59,171 nt of DNA from Bacillota bacterium (GTDB lineage: Bacteria; Bacillota; Clostridia; Peptostreptococcales; Anaerovoracaceae), in assembly GCA_017442785.1 (NCBI GenBank), contig JAFRZB010000025.1, forward strand, positions 1 through 59,171, read 5' to 3'. The notes beneath the pieces are model-generated. The model saw nothing but the letters and a program-made list of their open reading frames with translations, was not told the origin of the DNA and made no database searches. The position numbers were made by a program, and so were the translations under genes. Shown piece by piece: positions 30,984-39,464 of the stretch; the stretch's first letter is position 1, and each line of letters starts with the position of its first letter.

Positions 30984-31003
30984 TATCTAAACGGAGGAAG
31001 AAC

Positions 31004-31717
31004 ATGCAGGAAAGCGTAATACCACAGAAATACAAGGTCCTCAGCGGAAGCGCGCTTAAGACCATAGCCCTTGTCAGTATGATAATAGATCATGTTGCTT
31101 TTGTGCTTTCCGGCAAATTCTCAAAAACTCTGTTCATCATAGGCGCAAAGAGCTATTCCGCCTACAGCATCATGCGCTGGATAGGAAGGCTTGCTTTCCC
31201 TATCTACTGTTTCCTGCTGGTGGAGGGCTTCCTGCACACTAAGGACAGGAAGAAGTACGCTCTGAGGCTGTTCATTTTTGCGCTCATCTCCGAGATCCCG
31301 TTTAATCTTGCCAACAGGATGAAATTGACCTATTCGGGGCAGAACGTGTTCTTTACGCTCTGTCTGGGCTGCCTGGGGATGATGTGCGTTGAGTATTTCA
31401 GGAGCGACAGGCCAAAGATGCTGTTTTCGCTTATAGCTCTTCTGGCGGTATCGCTGCTGCTTAAGGCGGACTACGGGATAACGGGATTTTGCTTTATAAT
31501 GATGATGTACGCTCTGCGGGAACAGAAGATACTTCAGGCGGTGGTGGGCTGCGGATTCCTGTCTTCCACCTGGATAGCGGGGCTGGCCTTCATCCCGATA
31601 AACCTGTACAACGGCGAGCGGGGCTTCATAAAGGGCAGGGCGCTGCAGTACTGCTACTATGCAATATATCCCGTGCATTTACTTATACTTTACCTGATCA
31701 AGCGGTCAATGATGTAG
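31004..31717 (+). CDS. TraX family membrane protein
   Basis: A 237-aa polytopic membrane protein of the TraX family. The prototype acetylates F-pilin, while chromosomal Firmicutes members have no known function and may be acyltransferases. Typical features are A-L-K-T-I-A-L-V-S-M-I-I-D-H-V, R-W-I-G-R-L-A-F-P-I-Y-C-F-L-L-V-E-G and Y-P-V-H-L near the end. There are about seven hydrophobic segments. No conjugation genes are in the window. GGAGGA precedes the ATG; trxB follows after 11 bp. Confidence 0.92.
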   Translation: MQESVIPQKYKVLSGSALKTIALVSMIIDHVAFVLSGKFSKTLFIIGAKSYSAYSIMRWIGRLAFPIYCFLLVEGFLHTKDRKKYALRLFIFALISEIPFNLANRMKLTYSGQNVFFTLCLGCLGMMCVEYFRSDRPKMLFSLIALLAVSLLLKADYGITGFCFIMMMYALREQKILQAVVGCGFLSSTWIAGLAFIPINLYNGERGFIKGRALQYCYYAIYPVHLLILYLIKRSMM

Positions 31718-31728
31718 GAGATCAAGAC

Positions 31729-32655
31729 ATGGAAAAGATCTACGATGTGATAATAATCGGAGCAGGCCCCGCGGGGCTCTCCGCTGCCATATACGCCGGA
31801 AGGTCCAGGCTCAGCACGCTCATTATCGAGGGCAATGCCGAGGGCGGACAGATAGTCACCACCTCCGAGATAGCAAATTACCCCGGAGCGGAGGAGAACG
31901 AGTCCGGTCCCAGCCTCATAGCAAGGATGGTGGCCCAGGCCGAGGGCTTTGGGGCGGAGTTCCTGAGGGCGAGCGTCACCGACGTCATCCTCGACTGCGA
32001 TCCTAAGATCATAAGCTGCGGGTCTGCGGAATATTACGCGCGCTCCGTGATAATCGCGTCCGGCGCTCAGCCCGCAAGGATAGGCTGCCCGGGCGAGGCC
32101 GAGCTTACAGGCGCCGGAGTGTCCTACTGCGCCACCTGCGACGGTCCTTTCTTCGACGGCCTTCCCGTGTACGTCGTCGGAGGCGGGGACGCGGCAGTGG
32201 AGGAGGCTATCTACCTTGCCAGGTTCGCCTCAAAGGTGTACATAATCCACAGAAGAGATACCCTCAGGGCCGCAAAGTCCATACAGGACAAGGCATTTGC
32301 GGAGCCGAAGATAGAGTTCCTCTGGAACACCACAGTAGAGGAGATAAAGGGAGAGGACTTCATGGAGTCCATGACCCTGCTGAATGTAAAGGACGGCACG
32401 CGCACGGAGGTGTCGGGGCAGTTCGGGCTCTTCGTTTTCGTGGGCTTTAAGCCTAACTCCGCGCTGTTCGAAGGTCTTCTGGAGACGGAAAGGGGCTACA
32501 TTAAGACGGACAGCGAGATGCGCACGTCTCTTCCGGGAGTGTTCGCCGCGGGAGACATACGCGTAAAGAGCCTCCGCCAGGTCGTGACGGCCGTCTCCGA
32601 CGGAGCCGTAGCAGCGGTTTCTGCCGAAAAATATCTTGACGAACAGGCCGGTTGA
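31729..32655 (+). CDS. trxB: Thioredoxin reductase
   Basis: A 308-aa NADPH flavoenzyme that reduces thioredoxin. The FAD motif G-A-G-P-A-G-L-S-A-A, redox pair C-A-T-C (in S-Y-C-A-T-C-D-G), the NADPH motif G-G-G-D-A-A-V-E-E-A and the C-terminal G-D-I-R box are all intact. It lies 11 bp downstream of traX with a weak ribosome site (AGGAG). The stop overlaps the -35 of the thiT promoter. No thioredoxin gene is adjacent. Confidence 0.96.
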   Translation: MEKIYDVIIIGAGPAGLSAAIYAGRSRLSTLIIEGNAEGGQIVTTSEIANYPGAEENESGPSLIARMVAQAEGFGAEFLRASVTDVILDCDPKIISCGSAEYYARSVIIASGAQPARIGCPGEAELTGAGVSYCATCDGPFFDGLPVYVVGGGDAAVEEAIYLARFASKVYIIHRRDTLRAAKSIQDKAFAEPKIEFLWNTTVEEIKGEDFMESMTLLNVKDGTRTEVSGQFGLFVFVGFKPNSALFEGLLETERGYIKTDSEMRTSLPGVFAAGDIRVKSLRQVVTAVSDGAVAAVSAEKYLDEQAG

Positions 32656-32679
32656 CAGATCCGGCGGACGGAGTATAAT
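32652..32679 (+). promoter_or_regulatory. Promoter of the thiT riboswitch transcript
   Basis: TTGACA (32652-32657) and TATAAT (32674-32679) are spaced by 16 bp. The -35 overlaps the trxB stop codon. Transcription would start about 32686, just before the TPP aptamer. Confidence 0.9.
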
Positions 32680-32693
32680 AGTCTGCAGATAAA

Positions 32694-32767
32694 TAACACA
32701 GGGGTGCCGAAAGGCTGAGATCATACCCTTTGACCTGATCCGGATAATGCCGGCGTAGGAAGTTTTC
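32694..32767 (+). ncRNA. TPP riboswitch (THI element) controlling thiT
   Basis: The THI-box core is present in order: GGGGTGC, GGCTGAGA, TACCCTTTGACCTGATC and GGATAATGCCGGCGTAGGAA. It is followed by an intrinsic terminator at 32770-32799 and thiT. The 5' strand 32695-32707 can pair with 32771-32781, the left arm of that terminator (11 bp with a 2-nt bulge), making an antiterminator when TPP is absent. Binding of TPP would hold the GGGGTGC strand in the aptamer and let the terminator form, turning thiT off. Confidence 0.97.
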
Positions 32768-32769
32768 AA

Positions 32770-32799
32770 AGCACCCGTGTTTGGGTGCTGTTATTTTTT
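32770..32799 (+). terminator. Regulated terminator of the TPP riboswitch
   Basis: AGCACCC (32770-32776) and GGGTGCT (32783-32789) with loop GTGTTT, followed by GTTATTTTTT. Its left arm is complementary to the aptamer's 5' strand. Confidence 0.93.
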
Positions 32800-32820
32800 G
32801 TAAAAGGAGGAATTAAAAAA

Positions 32821-33372
32821 ATGAAAGGTAAAACAAGGATGCTGGCCGAGGCCGGAGTAAGCATAGCGCTGGCGATAGCTCTGAGCTATTTCAAGATACC
32901 CATAGGGCTCAATTTCGGAGGCTTCGGAGGCTCCATAGATCTGGTGATGATACCGCTGGTGATATTCGCTCTTAAGTGGGGCGCGGGCTGGGGCGTGCTG
33001 GCAGGCTTCGTATTCGGCACCATTAAGTATTTCCTGGGAGGAAGCGCCATAGACATAGTATCCATAATCTTTGACTATTCCGTGGCATATGCAGCGGTAG
33101 GCCTTGCGGGGCTCTTCGGCAAAAAGCCCGAAAAGACCGCAGGCATAGGAGCGTTCGCCGGCTGCTTCTTCAGGTTTCTGATCCATTACGTCAGCGGCTT
33201 TACCGTATACGCCAGATGGATGCCTGAGGAGTTCATGGGCATGACCATGACTAGCCCGTTCATATACTCTCTGCTCTACAACGGCACCTACATGCTGCCC
33301 AACACCGTGCTCTGCGTGCTTGTCGTGGCTCTGCTTGCAAAGCCGCTCGGCAAGTTTTTCAGGGCAAAATAA
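32821..33372 (+). CDS. thiT: ECF transporter thiamine-binding S component ThiT
   Basis: A 183-aa membrane protein with about six hydrophobic segments, the substrate-binding subunit of a group II ECF thiamine transporter that shares an EcfA-EcfA'-EcfT module encoded elsewhere. The thiamine-site segments W-G-x-G-W-G-V-L-A-G-F-V-F-G, Y-F-L-G-G and the H-Y-V-S-G-F-T-V-Y-A-R-W loop are recognisable. Control by the TPP riboswitch immediately upstream supports the substrate. AAGGAGG precedes the ATG at 32821. Confidence 0.95.
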   Translation: MKGKTRMLAEAGVSIALAIALSYFKIPIGLNFGGFGGSIDLVMIPLVIFALKWGAGWGVLAGFVFGTIKYFLGGSAIDIVSIIFDYSVAYAAVGLAGLFGKKPEKTAGIGAFAGCFFRFLIHYVSGFTVYARWMPEEFMGMTMTSPFIYSLLYNGTYMLPNTVLCVLVVALLAKPLGKFFRAK

Positions 33373-33401
33373 TTGCTAACATATCCTCTCTGTGTTAAAA
33401 T
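33373..33401 (+). promoter_or_regulatory. Promoter of the pyrH-frr-uppS operon
   Basis: TTGCTA (33373-33378) and TAAAAT (33396-33401) are spaced by 17 bp, beginning right after the thiT stop codon. A small TACTCT/AGAGTA hairpin follows. Confidence 0.7.
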
Positions 33402-33440
33402 ACTCTATTAGAAAGAGTAAAAGCATATTGGGAGACAGAT

Positions 33441-34142
33441 ATGGAAGCTAAATATAAAAGAGTGCTCCTTAAGGTGAGCGGAGAGGCCATAGCCAAGAAC
33501 GGCACCGGAATAGACCCCGACGGGCTTGCCAAGGTGGCGGAGGAGGTAAGACAGCTCCGAGCCATGGGAGTGGAGGTAGGCATAGTCGTAGGAGGCGGAA
33601 ACTTCTGGAGAGGAAGGACCTCCGAGGGCATGGACCGCTGCACCGCAGACCAGATAGGCATGCTTGCCACATGCATGAACGGCCTTGCCTTAAAGGACGC
33701 GTTCAGACAGGCAGGGATCCCCGCCGAGCTGATGGCAGCCTTTGAGGTCACCCAGATGTGCAGGCCCTTTAACACCGAGGAGGCAAGGAAGCTCCTCTCG
33801 GAGGGCACGGTGGTGATCTTCACCGGAGGAACCGGGCATCCGTTCTTCAGCACGGATACCGGAGCGGCGCTCAGGGCGATAGAGATACAGGCGGACGTTA
33901 TACTTCTGGCAAAGAACGTGGACGCGGTCTACGACAGCGATCCGGCTAAGAACCCGAACGCCAGGAAGTATTCCAGCATCACTCATACCGAGGTCCTGGA
34001 AAAGGATCTTAAGGTAATGGATTCGACAGCAGCGTCTCTGTGCAGGGACAACGGGATGAAGATACACGTATTCGGACTCAAGGAGCCTAACGCCATCATC
34101 AGAGCCTGCAGCGGAGAAGAGATAGGTACGATAGTTTATTAG
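33441..34142 (+). CDS. pyrH: UMP kinase
   Basis: A 233-aa hexameric bacterial UMP kinase of the amino-acid kinase fold, making UDP from UMP and ATP. The L-L-K-V-S-G-E-A phosphate loop, G-G-G-N-F-W-R-G and G-G-T-G-H-P-F-F-S-T-D-T segments are intact. It starts the pyrH-frr-uppS-cdsA-dxr-rseP-ispG operon under the promoter at 33373-33401. Confidence 0.98.
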   Translation: MEAKYKRVLLKVSGEAIAKNGTGIDPDGLAKVAEEVRQLRAMGVEVGIVVGGGNFWRGRTSEGMDRCTADQIGMLATCMNGLALKDAFRQAGIPAELMAAFEVTQMCRPFNTEEARKLLSEGTVVIFTGGTGHPFFSTDTGAALRAIEIQADVILLAKNVDAVYDSDPAKNPNARKYSSITHTEVLEKDLKVMDSTAASLCRDNGMKIHVFGLKEPNAIIRACSGEEIGTIVY

Positions 34143-34154
34143 GAGGTGGTCTTT

Positions 34155-34709
34155 ATGGCAAGTGCATATGAAGTATATCAGGAAAAAATGACAAAGACCT
34201 TAAGCGTGCTTAAGGAAGAGCTCAATACCGTAAGGGCCGGCAGGGCCAATGCGGCGCTTCTGGACCAGGTGACCGTGGATTACTACGGAGTGCCCACACC
34301 GCTTAAGAACCTGGCTAACATCCAGGTCCCGGATCCCAGGAGCCTCACCATAATCCCGTTCGATCCCAAGAGCCTTAAGAACATCGAGAAGGCCATTCAG
34401 ATCTCCAACCTGGGCATCAATCCCACCAACGACGGAAAGAACATCAGGCTGGTTATCCCGCCCCTTACCGAGGAGCGCAGAAAAGAGCTCACGAAGGTCA
34501 TAAAGAAGATGGGCGAGGAGGCCAAGGTGGCGGTAAGGAACTGCCGAAGGGACGCCAACGAGCAGATCAAGAAGGCCGAGAAGAACGGCGAGCTTACCGA
34601 GGACGACGTCAAGAGCGATCTCGACGACATCCAGAAGGCTACCGACAAGTGCATGAAGGACGTTGACGAGATAGTCGCCAACAAGGAAAAAGAGCTCATG
34701 GAGCTTTGA
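34155..34709 (+). CDS. frr: Ribosome recycling factor
   Basis: A 184-aa factor that splits post-termination ribosomes with EF-G. The N-terminal helix M-x-K-T-L-S-V-L-K-E-E-L-N-T-V-R-A-G-R-A-N and the P-P-L-T-E-E-R-R-K-E-L core are characteristic. AGGAGGTGG lies before the ATG at 34155; an in-frame start 9 nt upstream overlaps this site and is unlikely. Confidence 0.98.
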   Translation: MASAYEVYQEKMTKTLSVLKEELNTVRAGRANAALLDQVTVDYYGVPTPLKNLANIQVPDPRSLTIIPFDPKSLKNIEKAIQISNLGINPTNDGKNIRLVIPPLTEERRKELTKVIKKMGEEAKVAVRNCRRDANEQIKKAEKNGELTEDDVKSDLDDIQKATDKCMKDVDEIVANKEKELMEL

Positions 34710-34710
34710 T

Positions 34711-35415
34711 TTGGAGTATAACCTGGATATGACAAGAATACCGCGGCATGTTGCCATCATAATGGATGGCAACGGCCGCTGGGCAAAGGAGCGCGGACAG
34801 ATAAGGCTGCAGGGGCACCTTGCGGGCATGGAAGCGCTGTGCGGGATAGTCAGGCATTCCAGCGACATCGGCGTGGAATACCTGACTGTTTATGCGTTTT
34901 CGACAGAAAACTGGAAGCGCCCGGCGGACGAGGTGTCCGGGATATTCAAGCTGCTGATAAAATTCGTAAAAAGAGAGCTGGACGAGCTCAACAGGAACAA
35001 CGTCCGCATAGACATACTGGGAGACTGGAGCATCATACCCGAGGACTCCGCCGACAGCATAAGGCTTGCTCTTGCCACTACGGAAAAGAACGACGGCCTT
35101 AAGCTCAACATTGCCTTAAACTACGGCGGCAGGGCGGAGATAACAAGGGCAGTCAACATGCTCATAGATTCCGGAAAGAAGAACGTTACCGAGGAGGACA
35201 TAAGCGCCTGCCTCTATACGGCCGGAATGCCGGATCCGGATGTCATAATAAGGACGAGCGGCGAGAGCAGGCTCTCGAACTTCCTGATCTGGCAGTCCGC
35301 TTATTCGGAGATAGTGCTTACGCCTGTATACTGGCCGGACTTTACGCCCTCGGAATACGAGAGGTGCCTGGCAGAGTATCAGAGCAGAGACAGGCGCTTC
35401 GGAGGTCATAAGTGA
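34711..35415 (+). CDS. uppS: Isoprenyl transferase (undecaprenyl diphosphate synthase)
   Basis: A 234-aa cis-prenyltransferase that builds the C55 lipid carrier of cell-wall synthesis. H-V-A-I-I-M-D-G-N-G-R-W-A-K is the diphosphate-binding box; R-T-S-G-E-S-R-L-S-N-F-L-I-W-Q is the second signature. The start is ambiguous: TTG 34711 has GGAG 7 nt upstream (34700-34703), while ATG 34729 has GGAG 12 nt upstream. I use the TTG because of the spacing. The end overlaps the cdsA GTG. Confidence 0.96.
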   Translation: MEYNLDMTRIPRHVAIIMDGNGRWAKERGQIRLQGHLAGMEALCGIVRHSSDIGVEYLTVYAFSTENWKRPADEVSGIFKLLIKFVKRELDELNRNNVRIDILGDWSIIPEDSADSIRLALATTEKNDGLKLNIALNYGGRAEITRAVNMLIDSGKKNVTEEDISACLYTAGMPDPDVIIRTSGESRLSNFLIWQSAYSEIVLTPVYWPDFTPSEYERCLAEYQSRDRRFGGHK

Positions 35416-36233
35416 AGACAAGGATAATATCGTCCATAGTTATTATAGCTCCGATGCTGGTATTCGTCCTCCTGGGCGGCATACCTCTTCTTGTATTCTG
35501 CCTGGCTCTGTCAGCCATAGGAATGTGGGAGTTCTACAAGGGCTACGAGAATGCCGGCGTCAAGGCCGGCAAGGTCTGGGCCTTCGCGCTTCTTGCCGCG
35601 CTGTACGTCATCATCGGCGTAGGCGAGTTTACCGATCTTGCGCCGTCCACGTATACGCATCTGATCCAGATGTGGGTCTTCGGAACTGTGTTCCTGGGGC
35701 TCATAATGACTCTAATCCGCAAGGATCACAACATCCTCGACGGACCGGTCACCAGCCTCGGGCTTCTCTACATAGGCTATTTCTTTGCTCATCTTGTATT
35801 GATAAGCGGGATAAAAAGATATCACCTGCTGGTGTGGATCGTCTTCATCGCTGCGTTCGGTCAGGATACCTTTGCGTATTTTACCGGATATTTCTTCGGA
35901 AAGCATAAGATGGCTCCCAACATAAGTCCGAAGAAGACCGTAGAAGGCGCTGTCGGAGGGGTGCTCGGCGCTACCATACTCAGCGGCCTTTTCGGGATTC
36001 TTGTATACATCGACCGCGGCGAGTTCTTCGTCCACTGCATGGTCATGGGATTCTTCGGCGCGTTCTTCGGGATGGCCGGAGACCTTATAGCCTCCGCGTT
36101 CAAGCGCAAGATGGGCATCAAGGACTACGGCAACCTTATCCCGGGCCACGGAGGAATACTTGACAGGTTCGACAGCGTCATCCTCGTAGCTCCGTTCGTG
36201 TACTACTACATCCTCATATTCATAAGACCATGA
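35412..36233 (+). CDS. cdsA: Phosphatidate cytidylyltransferase
   Basis: A 273-aa membrane enzyme (about eight hydrophobic segments) making CDP-diacylglycerol from CTP and phosphatidate for phospholipid synthesis. The C-terminal signature P-G-H-G-G-I-L-D-R-F-D-S is intact, with P-K-K-T-V-E-G upstream. The start is GTG 35412, overlapping the uppS stop, with GGAGG 7 nt upstream. The end overlaps dxr by 4 bp. Confidence 0.97.
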   Translation: MKTRIISSIVIIAPMLVFVLLGGIPLLVFCLALSAIGMWEFYKGYENAGVKAGKVWAFALLAALYVIIGVGEFTDLAPSTYTHLIQMWVFGTVFLGLIMTLIRKDHNILDGPVTSLGLLYIGYFFAHLVLISGIKRYHLLVWIVFIAAFGQDTFAYFTGYFFGKHKMAPNISPKKTVEGAVGGVLGATILSGLFGILVYIDRGEFFVHCMVMGFFGAFFGMAGDLIASAFKRKMGIKDYGNLIPGHGGILDRFDSVILVAPFVYYYILIFIRP

Positions 36234-37381
36234 AAAAGATAGCAGTTTTAGGTTCCACCGGCTCCATAGGCACTCAGGCGCTGGATGTTGCCGAAAGGTA
36301 CCCGGATGAATTTAGCATTGCCGCTCTCAGCTGCGGTCACAACATAGCACTTTTAAGAGAGCAGATAAGGAAGTTCTCACCGGCAGCGGTCTGCGTTGTG
36401 GAGGAGAAGGACGCCGCGGAGCTTGCAGCGGAGTTTCCCGGAACGGAGTTCATGCACGGGGAAGAAGGGCTGTGCTCCCTTGCCGCGGGCTGCGGAGCGG
36501 AGATGGTCTTGAACGGACTTCTCGGCATGATGGGCATCCGTCCCACGCTTGCCGCCATAGAAGCGGGCAGGGATATCGCCTTTGCCAACAAGGAGACCCT
36601 CGTTGCCGGAGGCAGCCTGATAATGGACGCCGTAAAGAGAAAAGGCGTGCGGTTCCTCCCTGTGGACAGCGAGCATTCCGCCGTTTTTCAGGCTCTTTCC
36701 GCCGCGGGTGGCAATAAGATACGGAAGATAATACTTACGGCCTCAGGAGGGCCTTTCAGGGGCTTTGACGGCCATCAGCTGGCCGGTGTCACCAAGGCCA
36801 TGGCGCTCAAGCACCCTAACTGGTCCATGGGCGCCAAGATAACGATAGATTCCGCCACGATGATGAACAAGGGCCTTGAGATAATAGAGGCTTCCTGGCT
36901 GTTCGACATGCCTGCGGATAAGATAGAAGTGGTTGTCCATCCGGAGAGTGCCGTACATTCCGCCATAGAGTTCGAGGACGGTACAATAATAGCGCAGATA
37001 GGCGCCGCGGACATGAGGATACCCATCGCGTACGCTCTGTCGTATCCGGGAAGGCTTCCGGAGGCAGGCAGAAAGTTCAGCTTTACCGATCTTGGAAGGA
37101 TGACCTTCGAAAAGCCGGATCCGAAGGTCTTCAGGTGCCTGGGGCTTGCGTACGAGGCGATAGAAAAGGGCGGAAGCTATCCCGTTGTGCTGAACAGCGC
37201 CAACGAGGAGGCCGTTGCGGCCTTCCTTAAGGACAGGATAAGCTTCGTTCAGATAGCGGACTGCGTGGAGGCGGCGCTGGACGTGCATTCTCCGCGCGCC
37301 ATAGGCTCCGTGGACGATATACTCGACATTGAAAAAGAGGCGAGAGCCTATGTTCTCCGCCATATCGATATATTAACATAA
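36230..37381 (+). CDS. dxr: 1-deoxy-D-xylulose 5-phosphate reductoisomerase
   Basis: A 383-aa NADPH enzyme, the committed step of the non-mevalonate isoprenoid pathway. The NADPH motif L-G-S-T-G-S-I-G-T-Q is at the N-terminus. The metal/substrate region V-D-S-E-H-S-A, the flexible T-A-S-G-G-P-F loop and M-N-K-G-L-E are present. ATGA overlap with cdsA. It works with ispG, two genes downstream. Confidence 0.98.
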   Translation: MKKIAVLGSTGSIGTQALDVAERYPDEFSIAALSCGHNIALLREQIRKFSPAAVCVVEEKDAAELAAEFPGTEFMHGEEGLCSLAAGCGAEMVLNGLLGMMGIRPTLAAIEAGRDIAFANKETLVAGGSLIMDAVKRKGVRFLPVDSEHSAVFQALSAAGGNKIRKIILTASGGPFRGFDGHQLAGVTKAMALKHPNWSMGAKITIDSATMMNKGLEIIEASWLFDMPADKIEVVVHPESAVHSAIEFEDGTIIAQIGAADMRIPIAYALSYPGRLPEAGRKFSFTDLGRMTFEKPDPKVFRCLGLAYEAIEKGGSYPVVLNSANEEAVAAFLKDRISFVQIADCVEAALDVHSPRAIGSVDDILDIEKEARAYVLRHIDILT

Positions 37382-37389
37382 TACACATT

Positions 37390-38400
37390 ATGAAAATATT
37401 AGGAATAGTATTCACTTTGATATGTTTCTGCCTGCTGATACTAGGTCACGAGTTCGGCCACTTTTCCGTGGGAAAGCTGCTGGGCTTTAAGATAAACGAG
37501 TTCTCGGTGGGCATGGGTCCCAAGCTCTGGGGCACAAAGAAGGGCGAGACAGATTATTCTCTGCGCGCCGTACCTATAGGAGGTTACTGCGCCTTCGAGG
37601 GCGAGGAGGACGGCTCTGAGGATCCGCGCGCCTTCAACAGGCAGAAGCCCTGGAAGAAGATACTGGTACTTATAGCCGGGTCCTTCAACAACATAGTCAT
37701 AGGCATCATCATCTTTACTGTCATCTTCACCGTCATGGGATCCTACTCCCCGGTGCTGGATGAGGTATTCGACGGAAAGCCCGCTCAGCAGGCCGGGATA
37801 CTTGCCGGTGACAGGATAGTTGCGGTGGATGGTAAGGAATACAGCGAATGGTCCGAGATAACCGCCGCAATCTCCTCCTCAGAAAGCGACACCGTTCAGA
37901 TAGGAGTGCTCAGGGACGGAAAGCGCCTTGATTTCTCCGTGCCTACCTATATCAGCGAGACCGGCACCAAGGCCATAGGCATAAAGTGCTCCGTGGTCCA
38001 CAGCGTAGGAGGCGCCGTTAAGTCTGCCTTCGGCGAATGCGGAACAATGGTGCGGTCCTTAAGAGACTTCTTCGGAAGGCTGTTCAGAGGGCAGGCCAGC
38101 TCGGACGACGTGGGCAGCATAATACAGATAGTAGCTGTCTCCGGCGAATACGCTGAGATGTACGGCCTGAGGACAGTCATATACCTTATTGCGCTTGTCA
38201 GCGTCAATCTGGGCTTCATGAACCTTCTTCCGATACCCGCACTCGACGGCGGAAGGCTGCTGTTCGTAATTATCCGCTGGATAACCCGCGGCAAGCTGTC
38301 GGAGAAGGTGGAGAACGTTATAAACGGAGTGTTCATGGTGCTTCTGATAGCGCTCATGATATTCCTTATGGGCAAGGATATAATAGGTCTTATCAAATGA
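37390..38400 (+). CDS. rseP: Site-2 protease RseP/RasP
   Basis: A 336-aa intramembrane zinc metalloprotease. The H-E-F-G-H-F zinc site lies in the first membrane segment. A PDZ domain (about 120-195, with A-G-I-L-A-G-D-R-I-V-A-V-D-G) follows, and N-L-L-P-I-P-A-L-D-G-G-R supplies the third metal ligand. Homologues cleave anti-sigma factors and remnant signal peptides. A single PDZ is typical for Firmicutes. ispG overlaps by 4 bp. Confidence 0.97.
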   Translation: MKILGIVFTLICFCLLILGHEFGHFSVGKLLGFKINEFSVGMGPKLWGTKKGETDYSLRAVPIGGYCAFEGEEDGSEDPRAFNRQKPWKKILVLIAGSFNNIVIGIIIFTVIFTVMGSYSPVLDEVFDGKPAQQAGILAGDRIVAVDGKEYSEWSEITAAISSSESDTVQIGVLRDGKRLDFSVPTYISETGTKAIGIKCSVVHSVGGAVKSAFGECGTMVRSLRDFFGRLFRGQASSDDVGSIIQIVAVSGEYAEMYGLRTVIYLIALVSVNLGFMNLLPIPALDGGRLLFVIIRWITRGKLSEKVENVINGVFMVLLIALMIFLMGKDIIGLIK

Positions 38401-39464
38401 GTGAAAAGACTGTCTACTGCGGAAAAGTACCCATAGGCGGCGGGGCTCCTGTATCGATACAGTCCATGACCAACACCGATACCAGGGACGCTGACGCCAC
38501 CCTCGGGCAGATAATAAGGCTTGCGGACGCGGGCGCCGACATAGTGCGCTGCACAGTTCCGGACATGGAGGCCGCTGCTGCTTTCGGTAAGGTAAGGAAG
38601 CAGTCCCCGGTGCCTCTGGTTGCCGACATACACTTCGACTACAGGCTTGCCATTGCTGCCATAGAGAACGGCGCGGACAAGGTAAGGATAAACCCCGGAA
38701 ACATAGGATCAAGGGATCGTGTAAAGGCTGTCCTGGACTGCGCAAAGGCTGCAGGGATCCCGATAAGGATAGGAGTAAACTCAGGTTCCCTTGAAAAGGA
38801 ACTGATAGACAAATACGGCGGAGTATGCGCCGAGGCCATATGCGAGAGCGCTCTTAAGGCGGTCTCCTACGCTCAGGATCTGGGCTTTGAGGACATAGTG
38901 GTGTCACTTAAGTGCTCGGACGTACCGATGAACCACAAAGCTCATAAACTCTTTACCGAAAAGTGCGGCCTCCCTCTGCACATAGGGCTTACGGAGGCAG
39001 GCTTCGGCGAGGAGGGAAAGATAAAGTCCGTAGCGGCGCTTTCGGCGCTCCTGCTGGACGGCATAGGAGATACCATGAGGGTGTCCCTTACCGGGGATCC
39101 TGTGCAGGAGGTACTGCTTGCAAGGGAGATCCTTAAGGCCTGCGGCATAAGGAGATACGGGATAGACTTCGTGTCCTGCCCGACCTGCGGACGCACCGAG
39201 GTGGACCTTGAGAGCATAGCCCGCAGGGTAAAGGAAAGGCTGCTGCCCGTCTCCGAAAAGCTGGAAAAGGAAAAGAAGTTCATGCGCGTGTCCGTGATGG
39301 GCTGCGTGGTGAACGGTCCCGGGGAGGCCAGAGGCTCAGATTACGGAATAGCCTGCGGCAAAGGAGAGGGAGCCGTCTTCAGAAGAGGACAGGTAATAAA
39401 GAAGCTTCCGGAGGAGGCCCTGGTAGAGGGCCTTGCGGAGGCAGTGGAAAGAGATCTAAAGTAA
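38397..39464 (+). CDS. ispG: 4-hydroxy-3-methylbut-2-enyl diphosphate synthase (IspG)
   Basis: A 355-aa 4Fe-4S enzyme of the non-mevalonate pathway (MEcPP to HMBPP). The N-terminal TIM barrel has S-I-Q-S-M-T-N-T-D-T-R-D. The cluster-binding C-terminal part has C-P-T-C-G-R-T-E and M-G-C-V-V-N-G-P-G-E, where three cysteines and a Glu are the usual ligands. It overlaps rseP by 4 bp and the MATE gene by 1 bp. Confidence 0.98.
   Translation: MSEKTVYCGKVPIGGGAPVSIQSMTNTDTRDADATLGQIIRLADAGADIVRCTVPDMEAAAAFGKVRKQSPVPLVADIHFDYRLAIAAIENGADKVRINPGNIGSRDRVKAVLDCAKAAGIPIRIGVNSGSLEKELIDKYGGVCAEAICESALKAVSYAQDLGFEDIVVSLKCSDVPMNHKAHKLFTEKCGLPLHIGLTEAGFGEEGKIKSVAALSALLLDGIGDTMRVSLTGDPVQEVLLAREILKACGIRRYGIDFVSCPTCGRTEVDLESIARRVKERLLPVSEKLEKEKKFMRVSVMGCVVNGPGEARGSDYGIACGKGEGAVFRRGQVIKKLPEEALVEGLAEAVERDLK

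Noticed and set aside
31004-31717. TraX as a sign of a conjugative element
   Set aside because: No other transfer, relaxase or integrase genes are nearby; chromosomal TraX-family genes are common in Firmicutes.
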